DNA from: Guyanagaster necrorhizus
Lineage: Eukaryota; Basidiomycota; Agaricomycetes; Agaricales; Physalacriaceae
Direction of reading: 5' to 3'
Assembly: GCF_019112545.1 (NCBI RefSeq)
Contig: NW_025064913.1
Coordinates: 379,580 to 443,579 of the forward strand
Length of the DNA stretch: 64,000 nt
The translations under genes and the position numbers were made by a program. The notes beneath the pieces are model-generated. The model was not told where the DNA came from, made no database searches, and worked only from the letters and a program-made list of their open reading frames with translations. Position 1 is the stretch's first letter, and each line of letters begins with the position of its first letter. Positions 48,777 to 62,099 of this stretch are shown here, piece after piece.

Positions 48777-49460
48777 CTACATATCACCGTGTGTTACAAC
48801 GCCGAAGTGTGGAGCCTCCGGTATCATGGCCAAGCTGACTGTCACTGCAGCATCCTTCAGCTGCCACATGAACCTTTTCGTGTGTTCTTGAGGGTATGCG
48901 ATATCCCCTAAGCAATGAACCAACGGGAACACGAATCCGAGAAAGCTCGTCATTACTGTACTCCTTTCGATCGTTCAGAAAGTTGACCGTGGCTCTCTCG
49001 AGTTGGTCAAAGTTCTCTTGTGCACCCTTTTGTAGAGCCCAAGGCATTGTCATAACAGCGAGCCTAAAAGAAGCGGAACAGGGAGCACTATACACACGCG
49101 CTTATTAAGCTATCGAGTTTATTACTGAAACCCAGTTGCAAGGTGCCGTAGGCCGCGTCAGATAGGACCTCCATGTCAGGTTGGCCTGTCTTGAGACCGT
49201 CCTTCCAGTTATGTACTATTTCGCGCTGGCCATCAGCTACATCTGCTGCCTATGTGGGTTGTCAGTCTCAGCCACGGCAAATATACTTCAAAAAACACAC
49301 CTCCTCTAACCCTAGCGGCCACGCAAGGAAAAGTGATGCAAATTTGTTTGGGTGGTAGACAGCGAGGCCTATCGCCACGATACTGCCCTTCGACAGAGCC
49401 ACAACGTGGCAGGTGGGTAGTTTGATCTCGTCCTGTGCACAATCACGGTTCAATTACACG
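48777..49460 (-). pseudogene. alpha/beta hydrolase, frameshifted
   Basis: The minus strand reads CHVVALSKGSIVAIGLAVYHP (nucleophile elbow ALSKGS), then after an intron ENFDQLERATVNFLNDRKEY and LSRIRVPV. The catalytic acid and histidine follow only in another frame: VHCLGDIAYPQEHTKRF and PEAPHFGVVTHG, ending at TAG 48777-48779. One base is apparently missing or gained near 48912. The N-terminal third, including the oxyanion region, was not found upstream, though open minus-strand sequence continues to about 49690. It belongs to a different hydrolase group from the two intact genes. A sequencing error at the shift cannot be excluded. Confidence 0.65.
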
Positions 49461-49699
49461 TTTCATTGAACAAACACGAAACGATCACCATGAATAATGC
49501 AAGGGCTTTAGGAAGCACATCGCCAATCATCAAACGCAGCAAGATTGGTTTGGTTGAAGGACCCATAGGAGTGCCTGAAATCTGTCCAATTGAATCCACG
49601 CAGTACATAGAAGGGAAACGCGGGGGTTGTTTCAGCGAGACGACGGAGACAATGGTATGCTGGCCCTTAGAACAGGGTCGATCAAATCCTTGACTGCCT

Positions 49700-50828
49700 A
49701 GAATTGTGGAAGACTTCGAAGAAGCGAAATCAGGGTGACTACCCCAATGAGGTTGCTGGCGTTGTAGGTTATAAAAGCTTCACCGCAAGCCTAACGTGCC
49801 AAGGGTTGATATAACTGGGGGGGGGCGCGTAATCCTTTTCCTTGGCGATTCCCTATCCATCTCCTCTGGCCGGTGGCATCGAGGCAGAAGAGGATCGCCT
49901 GATGAGAAATGTACTTTTGGAACCATACTACATTCTAGAAGCCAGCTTTGAGAGCGAGATTCATGGTCTAAAACATGTTTACGCACATAGCCTTTTCTTT
50001 CCAACATGAAGTCCTGCATGCATGCACCATTAAGAGCACATAAGATAGTTGAACCATCCCCGAAGGTTCTCTTTTGACCTTTACCCACACCTTCTCGGCT
50101 CCTCGCTCTCGCACAGCCGGCCTCTTCATACAAGCCGTCAGTGTATCGTTCATGTTGATCACACTGAAGGATGAGTGGATGATTCAATTACTGCTTCAAC
50201 GGGGAGCCGACAGGCTGGGCTGGGCTTGATACCACGCAGTATGCCATTCTCCGACAGCTCTCTGTATAACAGTCAGATTCCGTAAGGACGAGAAGGATAA
50301 CTCTTACCGAAACCGAAATAGGCATCCATCTCCACAGCGCTCGAAACTACCGAGCATATGTTGACTCCTGTCAACTTTTTCATGGCGTCATTGTAATGCA
50401 TGTCAGTTCTAGCATAACGGTACTTTGAAGTCGATGTTCATAACAAAGAACGCGTCCCAGGGATGCAGACTCGGAACGAGGCAGGGACCTAGAAGACTCC
50501 GATGAGCCTGCATCTGTCATTTCAAATGATACACCGTAGCCCACGAATTTACCTGTCACTATAGCGATCGAAGATTGGTTGAAGACACAAAAAGGCCAGG
50601 TGCATGTTGTTATCTGGACTACGCAAATTCAAGGTGGCCTATTGGTGACAGAAGATGGTGGTGGTGACAGAAGGAAAAAAGGAACGTTGATTCAAGCAGC
50701 AGCTCTACGTGGCTGGCACGTGGCTCGGTTGGCATGTAATTATGGATCCAAATGGGTCCTCCCTTCCCTTCCACTTTATCGATCGCCGACAAATGTGTAG
50801 GCCTTCTTTTGTGGCTTTCTTGTTGGAG
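49700..50828. other. interval without a recognised gene
   Basis: Open stretches on both strands (up to 135 aa, 49780-50187 minus) carry no recognised motif. A run of nine or more G sits at 49818-49826. It may include upstream exons of the broken hydrolase, but I could not connect them. Confidence 0.35.
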
Positions 50829-51145
50829 GATATCCGTACGTTTCATCTTATCTTACTTTTGATCACTCGCTCTATTTGCCTTATATATACTTACACCTCC
50901 TGTCGTTTCCCGATCACCTATATAGTCCAGCCATTCCTATCTGTATGCCTCAGTCACTTCACCCACGTTGTGCCCGACTGAGGTATGTATATCCCTACTG
51001 TGCTTATGACTATGATACTTACACTCGTTCGTAGATACTCACATATATTCTTCTGTCAATAGGTACAGTAGACTCAATACAGTCGCTTCACCCACGTTGT
51101 GCCCGACTGAGATACTCACATATATTCTTCTGTCAATATTTCTCC
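50829..51145. repeat. dispersed repeat, copy 1, with an internal direct repeat
   Basis: Matches 62527-62760 from GGATATCC through TATACTTAC, CTCCTGTCGTTTC, TAGTCCAGCC, GCCCGACTGAGGTA to TATTCTTCTGT. Inside this copy, CACCCACGTTGTGCCCGACT and CACATATATTCTTCTGTCAA each occur twice, so part of the unit is duplicated. Pyrimidine-rich, non-coding. Possibly a solo LTR or other short mobile element. Confidence 0.55.
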
Positions 51146-51761
51146 TCCTCTTATCTTGCTTTTTTTTCTGCCTGCAATGATGAGAAATTGTTGGAGGAAA
51201 TCACCTCTAATAGCCCAGTCGGTTGCCAGAATAAAGGGGACGTGGCATAATGGACAGGCTACCATGCAATATACAAGAGAGGGGAGCGGGGGAGGCTGAT
51301 GCGATAGCAGTCTTGGAACTGATGAACAAATGACGCAGGTACATCTCTGCTAAAGTCGTGCGTCGCCGTTGATTTCTATCAAGACAGATTGGACTGAGTA
51401 TTATATCGTGTAGGCTTTGGTAAATACTTAAATACTTACTTATAGCCTAAGCCCCTGCCATACATACTGGTCGCTATGTACTGTTGGAGATAGTCGCTGG
51501 AGCGCTGGAAGCCCCAGAAGTCATCGTCGTGCAAAAAAGTCATCGAGAGGGGTGGATAGCGATATCATGGTGGCAGCAACACAAGGATGATGACGAGGAC
51601 AGTAATAACGGTCCCCTGAGCAGATACTGGTGGTGTAGATGAAGGAATGACACTCCCTGAGGCACTGGATGCCCCAGGGGAAGTTGTTGCCTATCCAAGT
51701 AATAAGAATAAGCGCGCTCCTACAGCGCTTAAATCATTCGTCACGTTGACCTAGTACCACC

Positions 51762-53470
51762 ATGTCCCTTCTAGCGTTACCCACAGAACTGCTAGAGAAG
51801 ATTGTTATTACGGTAAGCCAAAGTCCTGAGCTTTTTACTGCACCTAACTCTTCTTTGTAGACTGATCCTTGTACCAGCAGTCGTCAAGCAATCCGACTGA
51901 CATGCAGAACTCTCTGCGACGTTGCCACGCCTTTTGTTTTCGAACATTTCTATATAGATTTCGCGAAGATTGAAACACATAAATCTCATACAATCCGCTT
52001 CCTCAAAGAGCTTTCACAGGGTCGACGATTGGCCAGATTCATCCGATCTCTGTATTTCCTTACATCCAGCGGCACCTACAAGCCTAAATTCAGCGGTATT
52101 TGGGGTGCAAAAACATTTTCCCAGAGAGTGGGGAGACTTATTTTGGCAGCCGTGCTGCAGATGCAAGGTTTGCAAGAATTCCAGTGAGTAGTCAATTTCC
52201 TCCCGAGTCCCTGGAAATCAATTCAGCGATACAGTTGGATAGAGCTCGGAAAAGCAAAGATGGGCTCGGAAATAATGGATCAAATCATTCATTCACTAAG
52301 CGATCGTCCTCATCTCCATTTTGTTTCGATATCAGCGTATGGAATCGACGACGACATTCCTTGCGCACCATTCCATGGTTTGACCCGCCTGTTGATTAGC
52401 GGACATGGTTCTTTGGATTATGTTCCTGCCATCATCGCAAACAGTCCAAATCTATCCACACTCGGTGTTGTTACCGATCGCCGTGACTCTCCTTCTCCAC
52501 CACACTTTCCTGTGCTCTCTCTCTTCAGTGCATTCGCTGAGGGAACACATAGCTCTGTGCAGGAAGCGGTGCTTGAAGGCGATTACTTCAGTCTGGAGCC
52601 GTCAACTATTCCTGCCCTTATCCCACACTTGCGGAACTTGTCGGAATTCTGCTTGCCACTTGGCTTTATTGTTCCCGATGAGTTCTGGAACGCATTGCTT
52701 GACGCAGATGTGCACCTTCCTTACGTGAGATCACACGATATACCACTGACCAATTCTTTCCTGCATTATCTTGGAGCTTATCATGGATTGAAGATGTTAC
52801 ATCTGTGTCCGAGTGCACCCGGAAATGACCAAACCGATACACGTTTATTTCTCCGTCACATCATTCCAGCACACTCGTCGAGTTTAACAAGTATCGTGGT
52901 TCAACCCAAATATGCAGGATCCTGGTGTTTCGATATTCCCATGCTCAAAGCTCTATTACTCTGCACCAATCTTGAGCACATTGCAATCAGTATCGATATG
53001 CAGAGGGCTCAAGTGAAACACAACGAAAACGTCATTGTGAGTTTTCCGTTCAACTGCATCCCCTTCATGGGACTTGACAAACGGAATATTTACAGACAAA
53101 ACTGCTGAAGAATGTACAACATTGGCATTCTCTGAGACAGCTGGAAATTGCGGCGATATCTACTGATCCCACGGCCCGTTCTCCCAGTACTGCTGATGAA
53201 GAAAAATCTCTCAAGGAGGATATTTGTGTTCGCATTGTGAATTGTCTAATGAAATTCGGGTGCAGAGACCTGACCCTTCAGATGCTCAAGCTGATGGTCG
53301 ATACGGATTTTATATACAATCTTCAGCCTTGCCTATTCGAGTCTGATTCGCAGATCTACATATTTCTTCCACCACGCCTCCCAGGGATGAGGGATGGTAT
53401 GGAAGCTATCCCAATTCTTGACAAGATCGAAGGGGAGTTTATTCATTTCATATATATTTTACCAGAATGA
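51762..53470 (+). CDS. F-box / leucine-rich-repeat type protein, second gene
   Basis: Predicted SCF adaptor of 516 aa. Exons are 51762-51812, 51861-52183, 52235-53036 and 53096-53470, with 48-59 bp introns and consistent phases. The F-box begins at the N-terminus (LALPTELLEKIVIT) and continues across intron 1 with AIRLTCRTLCDVATPFVFEHFYID, the pattern of mushroom F-box proteins. Leucine-rich irregular repeats follow (LTRLLISGHGSLDYV, LSTLGVV, LRNLSEFCLP, LKMLHLCPSA, LEHIAISIDM). No membrane segment. It differs clearly from the F-box gene at 35.9-37.6 kb. Target unknown. Confidence 0.83.
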
Positions 53471-55117
53471 GTAGTACTATGAGCTATGTCTTCAGCAGGT
53501 CGCTATGGAATATACACACTGTATAAGACTTATTTTCGGTGCAAAGTCTCAATTTTATTTACATCTAGAGGATGGCAAGATATCCAAGGAATTCTCTCTT
53601 GATGGGAGTGGCTCTTGTGATAAGGTATGTGCTGGATTGCGTTGTTAGGAGGAATTCGTGACGGGATTCATCTGTGTCCCACTTTATTGTGCAGCCATCA
53701 AAGCTTACTTGTGAAATCATACTTAATGCCTCCATCTTAGAAGACACATAAACAAGCTCGCCTGTAGAATGGTACATTGGCCGTCACTTCCAATTGCTGT
53801 TCAAAGTACCAGCCATAAAGGTTGGCGAGATCTGGTGAATCCACTAAGCCCATTCCTAGGCTAGACTTTTGTCCATAGAATTGAGCAGTGTACTACAAAA
53901 CAGTGCAAGACCAGGTGTTGGTTACCGACGAGGAGGGATTTAAGAAAGATTTGTTTATGACATAAGTCTTCCTCCGTAGGAGCCTCACAATGTTCTTCGT
54001 ACAAATGTATAATCACATCGAGACATCTTCGTATTGAAATTTTATAGTATTAGCACGCACAGAGTGAAAGCTAAAAGTCAAAGAACAAAACATTGGTTCT
54101 AAGAGTGTCACCCAAAAGTCCAGCCTGCATTTTCCATCCAAGTGGACAACATGCTCTAGCACACGAACGGGCATTCACAAGGGTGATCTCCCTCTCACAG
54201 TCAAATGAGGCTTGCCGTTCCAAGTGCCAAAAGGTTTTTTTAAAAAAGGAGGGTGTTCCGTCGCACGGAAACGGGATGAAAAATTCTCTGCTGTAACCCT
54301 AAATGCCAAACACCAACCCCGAGTCGTCCTCAAACGGCGGCAGATGCAACAAACGAAACAGGGGTGAACGTAGCTGGCTTCTGGTCTCAATGGTCGGCTC
54401 CGGTGTCCGGTGACTACGTATTGAAGAGAAGGGCATGGCTAAGCAGAATTAGAGTTGGCACAGGAGTAGCGGAGCATGACATACCTTCTCATTGGGTCAA
54501 AGCCGTGCAGTGGTAGAGCTGAGGAGAGACCTGGAATGCTGCTCGCCCGACACCATGCGCAAAAGACGTCATTCATCAAATGCTCGCGTCGTCTTAGAGT
54601 CTGGATGCAAACGGTGAGTTGAAAGACAATTTCAACGGGTCAGGTAACTTACCTGCTATGTGTCCGGAAATGTTTTACTGTCACTTACTTCTCATTGCTG
54701 CGAATTGGCTACGAGTATTTGGATACATAGCCTCGGCGTAGGGCAAAGGAAGGCAGACATGGATGAGCGTATCGCAACCTGGGAAATTGATGGCATAGCA
54801 TCGTCGCTCGACAAAAGGCGATCGACGACGATCCGTCGTCCCGAATCAAAACTTGGTGTCCAAGCAGCCTCTGTGTTTCTCCCTCGAAGGCCTCTTCGCA
54901 GACTTGCCATCGATCCTGACTGCCCTGAGGTGGCCGGAAGAAGAGGGTGTAAACACAGATCCACTTCTGCTCTCCGGTACTTATGCGCCTAGCTTCTTTC
55001 GCCAAGTCCTGACACGTTCCATGCATGAGATGCAAAAGTTTTGCGGCCAGGCAGCGGATTCGCATGAGGATGATGGCCCATAGCGGAGCGTCAAGGAGAA
55101 CTTGGACGCGATGAAAT
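53471..55117. other. interval without a supported gene
   Basis: Overlapping open stretches on both strands at 54660-55083 (up to 118 aa) show no recognised motif, and strand choice is impossible by eye. Nothing else stands out. Confidence 0.4.
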
Positions 55118-58100
55118 ACAAGTGGTCCGAAGCCATTGAACTGGACGACTCGTGAATCCGTCTGGAGAATGTTATGAGGGAAAAAAAAAACAACAAAGGA
55201 TAATAGACGTTAGACAACGCACCCATACGGTTCTTCCCAGCCTCTCCGAACATGAATTATAGAAAGAAATTGATACGCCTTCGCGCTTGCTGCCCGAGCC
55301 AGATGATAGAAAGCAAGTCTTCGTATCCAAATAGGTCTCCGACTTTCTTCACACGTGTAGCAGTGTTGCAAGATATACAGGGACGTACTCTTTCAAAGCC
55401 ACCTGGTAGGGTACCTAAGATTTGTCCAGAATGCCGATTGCAGAAAGCCCAAGCGAACACGATGCGAGAAAGAGTATTGATCGTCAAGTCCCCGACGAAA
55501 ACCAAGCACACATCCAGTCCGTGGTCCGAAAGGCAGGAGCCCAAAGTCCAAGTTGGCTGCGTCAGTCTGCAGAGCTTGGAGGTACTTCCTACTCCGGCCA
55601 TTTATGCGAGGGGGTTTGGGCCCGCGAGTGTTCAAGAGTCCGGAATGAGGAAAACTTCGGCCGAATCCAGGGCACAAACATAGTGCATATGCGTTGTGCT
55701 TGAAAGCAAATATACGGAGCGGTACGACCTGCGAATCCCTGGATAAATGTTAGTTCTGTTTGCAAGGACGCTACATCAACTCACTCATCATCAACGGTGA
55801 GCTCATCATAGCCCCAGGTCCATTAGAGCACGCGTGTACGGTTGATGAGGATGATGGAGGCACTTGGACGCTGTGATTGAGGCCCAGTCGCCCGCCGTGG
55901 ATTCTTTTGTCAAACGTTGGAAGACCTGGAGAAGCATGTCATGATCGGCTGTAAAGAATGACTGGACGAATGACGCACCAGGAAGTCGCCTCACAGGTGA
56001 TCTATTCCTCATTGCTCGACCTTCGCTCTTTGGATCTGGCACGTCGCACGCGGGTTACGAGCGCATATATCGAGATCGGCAAGATACGAAATCCTAGAAG
56101 AAGTATCGTTGGATCTTAGGCTCCATATGTATCAAGCCTGGTTCCTTCGTGTTGGTATTACGAATACCTTCGGCAACTGACATTGTGATGGACCATCGCC
56201 GCCGAGTCTATACTGAGCTAATCCAGCAAGGAACCATCCACTTTCTACCAAAAGAATGGTCTTGAGACCTGAAGAAAGCTTGAGTGAGCATTGTAATGGT
56301 GGTTACACCACGACGTACCGAGTTTTTTGAGGAAGGGTTAACGGTAACATTATCGTCGTCCAGCTTACAAATTCACACTTTGCATTCTCGTCAACACCAA
56401 GATGGAAGGGCCCAGGAGAAGGAGACGGATCCACAGAAACCAGAATGGTTTCGAGCCAGTATGTAGCGAGGAACCATTCTAGCTCTTCAACGCCGCCGTC
56501 GTCTGGAGGGGAGGAACAATGCGCCTCAAAGGCAGTAATGTTGAGCGGGATGGGATTATTCGTGAACGTCGGGAGCAAGGAAGGCCGTGACTGTGACGCC
56601 ATACGGACCTCCCGTCTCACCTTTTTCCCTTCCTTCCACCACGACAGTACAACTCGTCACTGCCAATCCTTACCATGTCAAGAACGACTTCAGTAATTCT
56701 TACCCCAGTGCGCCTGCTACCGATTGGAAGGATGGCTCGTGGAGTGTGCACCCGATGCGTACCGATGCAATGAATCTTGCTCATGATCCTAGAGTTATCA
56801 AGGTCGGTGAGACACCATTATCATTGTTGTGAGAAACTGAATAGAAAGCATAGCTACTACCTCTGCTTCACTCTCGGATGCTGCTTTGCCCAATTCTTCC
56901 TCTGCAGATAGATGGATGCATCAATATCTGAACCGCCGTTTCAGCATGGAGGACCGAGCCAGCTTCGATATCCAGTCGTCAAGGTGGAGAGAGATCCTTC
57001 AATGTCAGAGAGAGTGGATCTGCCTGATGCTCGTGATGAAGCTGAGGCAGAGGGCGGGAATGGTTTGGCATCGTCGTTGTCAACCCCGATGGGCCGACCG
57101 ATGCCGTATTGTCGTATGTGGTATGGGTAAGCTCATCGCCACTGGCGCGATGGTGCTGGGTCTTCTTGTCCCTCTTGCCGTGCATGAAGTCCGCCCAGTC
57201 GTTGGGCTCGTCGTATGGGTCATGGTGTATGGTGCGCCAGAGTGGCATTCGTTCCTCCGACGCCTTCCTATCATCGTTGCGCTGCTTGCCACGGAGCAGG
57301 TACCATCTCACCCAGACGTTAGGGTCGAGGATCGGCGCATCATCTGGAGCCTCGCCCGGAACATATGGATTATCATTCGAGATCGAGAGTGTATGCCTGT
57401 GCACATCGAATGGATGGATAGGTGGCGTGTCACTCGTTACGGTATCAATCTCGTTCCTCCAGGCCATAACTTTTCAACGACCTTCAAATGGTTATCCTGC
57501 TACCAATGAGTTTCCTAGTTTCTGTACCAGTGAATGAGTGCTCACCAAAATCTCTCCTTCACAAGCAAACAGGATCTTATCCCGCTCATTTAGCGGAGTC
57601 TCCATGGCCCTTTCCCTAAAAGCTACAGTGTTTTCAAACCCAAAGACACTGAGCTGCGATGTGGCGATCAATAGTTACTCCTCCGTGTATGCGGTCGTGG
57701 CTCACAAGAATGTACGTCCAGTCCCATATCTCAGACACTGGCGCCTCCGAATCCTCCATGTACATATTGGAATATGGCAGGTTGACTTTCGATTCACGGT
57801 CGTTGTACAAATTACAAATCACGAGCCCTGAAGACATGAGCCTTTGTTTTGTTTTCAGACAGCTGGTAAACCACAGCGGGTACGTCTTTCTTTTTCCTAT
57901 CAAGTTCTCGGATTGAGCGCTCTCTTTTAGTTTGACGTCAATCATTGCTTGGTGCAAGTATGATAAATTCTGCCTGTGGTCGATTTACCTCACTTGTCTT
58001 TGACTGTGACTTGCCACCGGGATAACTAACATAGATAGAGCCGTCCTCTTCTCAAGATTTTGCTAAGAGTTGGTCTTAATGCTCTTCCCTTTTACTGGTC

Positions 58101-60850
58101 TTCGAACCCCAATTATTAGCTGGTCAAACGAACCCCCATGACGGACCTAGTCTAATTCTGTGGCGCAGCATCAACCTCGCTTTACATGTCCACCGCAATG
58201 GACCAAGGTACGTGTTCAATTTGTTTTCTTTCTTCCGTTAGGTATCTAAACGGTGTCCGCAGAAATCTTTGGTTTTAATTTACGCAGAGCAACGAAATGT
58301 CTTGTGAATGTATATCCGGTGCGTTACCTTTAGTTCTATAGGATGAATCTCACGGACGACGCAGGCACGACGAACTCCTGATACTACCCGAAAGACATTG
58401 CCAACGATACCAACTATTGTCACACTCGGGCTTCGTTCAATGTCGTATCCTATGGCTTTGTCCTGATGTTGGAAGGAACTCGTTGAAGCTTATCATCTTT
58501 TTGGCCCGCGCTCACCCCCACCGGGTCGATGACCCTCTACGCTGCCCTCTGCAGTTCAGCAATCGAGGTTTTTGCCTAACGGATGCAAGGTGAATATTCT
58601 GCCCAATGCGGAGAGCAACGATTCTCATAGATGATATAGATACCATCCTGGCTGCCCGCATATTGTCTCGAAGGACTGCACCACCACCGTTTGCGCTCTT
58701 CGATGTCCTGTTAGCGTAGCGCAGCTGGTCACACGTGAGTGCAATGAATTCCTCCCGCCTCATAACAGCGGCAAGAACCCACGTTCAATAGGCACGGGTG
58801 CGTCATCATTTCACCCTAACAGTCGACGAATCTCATGACTAATACAGGCAAGGTGGGGCACCTCAATAGAACGGAAGGATTATTGTTCGATATCGAGGCG
58901 AATTTTGTTTCGGTGTAATGAGGACTCCTTTCCTCCTCGCGCGTACTGGGGGGCTAGGTTCTATATCAAGTTGGGGGAAAATTCCAGTGCATTACGTGAC
59001 GAGTCTTACGGCCTCAGTACATGATTCGAAGGAAAGCGTGCGTACCATATCCTCCTCCCAGATCGCGAATCTCATATTCAAGGCAGGCCTCTGGTGCACG
59101 ACGGTCTCCCACACTTCTCACCTCCAACCAGAGGCGAAGATCTCTGAAAAACAAACAGGCAAAGACGCCTGACCAGTGGGCGGAGGCGTGACTATTCTTT
59201 CGTTTCCAGAATGTACTTACATGACTCGGTCTTGGCATTTTGCCGCCTCGTATCTTTCGATACTATTTGACATGGTCGTCGCCAGAAAGTGCTGCATCCA
59301 TACCAACATCGAGGCCCTTATCTCAACCACCTGAGCTATACCATTTCTTCGTGGTCGCGGAGAAACGTTGTTCCTCGGTAGAAGAATTTCCTGGGGCGGC
59401 GTATACTGGTACCTGCCTGGAGAAGGAGGGCTGATCTCGCATTTGATTAATCGAGGTGTCTGTCTGCGTTGCTATGGAGGGCATCGAAGTTATCGCGCAA
59501 AGAGACGACATACGCAGCTCGTCAAAAATCTTTCCCTGATCGTGTCGTTGATGCCCTCCGTTAACATCTCCGTGTTCAACTTTGAATCAAAGCGCGAGTC
59601 CAGGTCTTTCGATACTACCCTGTAAATTATCGCCGTTCCTTTCTATTCTCTTCAGATGCGCTTCTATACAGCTTACGTGACGTTCCATATTGAGGTCCGA
59701 GAGCCCTATTTGGTCCTTCATGCTCAAGAGGTGCGTCTCTGTACGCTCCAATAAGACGTATATGCCAAGTACAGCAATTTTATCATATCCATGGGAAATG
59801 TAGAGGACATGCAGATGCAGGTGTGTGGTAGAAGAGACACTGACAGAAATAAAAGAAAAAAGGAAATTAATTTGATGTTCTGGCATGACCACGTGAGTGA
59901 CGCGTACCCTTGACGCGTGGATTCCAGGATAATCTCTCCACTACACAGATGGTTGACTGGTCTACATTCGTACGTCTATTCAAGATGCAAAACAAGATAG
60001 TGCACGTCGTCACACAAGCTTCCACTCAATAGCCTTCCAGTGCAAAAGTCGGAACGGTATGTATTTCAGAAAAGCGGAGCTACTTTCCTCTGCGACGGAA
60101 TACCTGTGTCCTACATAGCGTGAATTGACAGACTGATTCCCTCAGCGAAGAAAACATACGGTGCCCATGACCATGACTCTTCCAGGACCCGCACCAATCC
60201 AGAGTCTGGGCTCTGCTTCGAGCCATGATATTGACAGATTTTGTCGAAGGTCTTCACATAATATCCCAGCGTTGAAGAACAGGGTCGACACGTCGAGAAA
60301 ATTGGCTTGCGGACACACAGAACAATGACCATGAAAACATACAGCCTGAGATCACTCCATGGCGCACAGACAGGCTTGTTCTGCCACTCGCAATGACAAT
60401 CCGCAGGTCGCTACTCTGATGACTGCGAGAGATTCATTGAGGTATTCTCCTGTAACCATGGTAGTCTTGAAAGGATCCGTATAGGGGCGAAACATTGACG
60501 CGGGCACATTGTATCGATACGGTGGAAGAGAAAACGAGATCGGGAAAAAGCCGACACCGCTCTCGCTTCAGCATCCACCATCGACCTTGTGCCGGTACAC
60601 TACCAACACAGACACTCTGTGCGTACAGTTGGCTCTACCCATTGTCATCAGTCTCTACCTCATCACTTCTTCCCCGTTCCGCTCGTGGTCTCGTCGCCAG
60701 GTATCATTGACGAGTCCGTTTGGGAAAAAAAAAAAATCTGTCGGAACGTCCACACCTTTCCACCCTTTCGTGCATTAGCTTCTGAGTTGCCAGGCCATGG
60801 TTGTATCTTGTAGGTCCTGTGGATTTGCTTCATGCCTTTACTCCAGTGAT
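55118..60850. repeat. duplicated block, copy B
   Basis: Same orientation and order as copy A (40780-45130), about 1.4 kb longer because of divergent or inserted sequence between 58.4 and 59.2 kb and between 59.45 and 60.5 kb. High similarity runs to about 58.33 kb; patches return at 59.2-59.32 kb (AGAAAGTGCTGCATCCATAC) and 60.56-60.85 kb. Confidence 0.75.
56300..57957 (-). pseudogene. unrecognised gene family of the duplicated block, copy B
   Basis: The best preserved copy in one part: 56979-57467 is an open minus-strand frame of 162 aa containing DTPPIHPFDVHRHTLSIS, YVPGEAPDDAPILDPNVWV and LWRTIHHDPYDEPNDWADF. Upstream and downstream peptides match copy A, but a stop replaces a codon in the ATSQLSVFGFEN segment. 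No domain recognised. Confidence 0.35.
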
Positions 60851-61681
60851 ATCAATACGAGCGCCCACGAACCGTACATCCTCTGTGGAGATCATAGCCG
60901 CTGGATGACTCATTCCCGCTACTTAGTAAGTCTCGCCTGTACTGCTATATGTACATAACCTAAGCTGGACTGTACTCCTTATAGTCCCAGCATGATTAAC
61001 CTGTACAGCGGTGTACTTCTTGAAAGAGAGGCTACGCAGGACTGAGGTGGAGGCGCGGAGAGCGGCAAAGGAGAATTTTTGGAAGGTAAGCGAGTGGTTC
61101 GAGGGTGACTTTGTTATTGGTAGCGAACCGTGTTTCGCGGACGCAGCGTATGGTTGGGGAGGAGAGTGAACTCGGAGTGGAAAGACATTTCCACTTGGAA
61201 GTGAGGGAGATTCCCGGAGAACTTCAAGCCGTGTGAGAAACTGCTGTAGGAAAGCGCGTCGAATAACCACTCGGTTTTCCTGCAGATTCTTTCAAAGACA
61301 GCCGTGAAGCGACATTTGCTCTGTGAAGAGATTCCACCGTTATTGAAAAGGATCCCTTACCTTCCGTGCACTGCTGTTCAATGCGAACGTTGTACTTACT
61401 ATCAATCAGTTGCGACTTCGTACAGGGGACTCTGACAAAACGCGCTTTGCCGTTCGTGTTTGACTCTGTGTTGTATTAATCCAATCGGTATCTTCTCTGT
61501 AACAGTCCGGTCGATCTGTCTCTTTCCTCACGGAGGGAGAACTCGCCAAAATATTCCGAGCAATCGATATGGGGAGAAAGACAAAAGTCATTCATTTCTT
61601 GTAAAGTCCTTATTGACAGTCTCTTATACATAGAGATCACATTATCGACAACAAATTTTATAGGAGCGGTGTACTAACAAG
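60851..61681. other. interval without a supported gene
   Basis: A minus-strand open stretch of 115 aa (60923-61270) has no known motif. No repeat identified. Confidence 0.35.
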
Positions 61682-61745
61682 GGACCTTTTGGCATAGTCG
61701 TTTCGTTACATACTGAATGACTCCAGTTCGAATCTGAGAAGGTCC
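61682..61745 (+). repeat. short tRNA-like sequence with perfect acceptor stem
   Basis: Plus strand: GGACCTT (61682-61688) pairs perfectly over 7 bp with AAGGTCC (61739-61745). TTGGCATAGTCGTTTCGTT is the A-box side; the T-loop TTCGAAT has a weaker stem (TCCAG/CTGAG). 64 nt, the same reduced size as the copy at 47475. Confidence 0.6.
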
Positions 61746-62099
61746 ATGCGCCGTATTAGGTGTGGGTAACTTTTCTTTTCCTAAATCTGAAGACCAGATT
61801 CACCAGAACACGGTTATCGTATCCACTTGGTTCATGCGCAGACTCTTCCAAAGGCAACCACGACGCGATATTTTTCCATGTCGTCGAGTCTTGACTGTGA
61901 ATTATTCTTCAGACTTTGAAGGTAGTGTTGATTACCACATGCGCCTCCGTCACGTCTGGCTGTTCTCTCTACGTTGACAACTTTTCCCGTACGTATCAGA
62001 GCCCGGACCCGCATTTGGCTCTCGTTTGCATGCTGTAAAAGCACTGGACGTTTCAATTCTTTATTTAGCTTTGGTATATTGTCTCCTCGTTTAGTCGAA

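Noticed and set aside
56886..57509. Plus-strand 207-aa open frame in block B
   Set aside because: It is not kept intact in copy A, and the opposite strand gives more coherent conserved peptides; left undecided.
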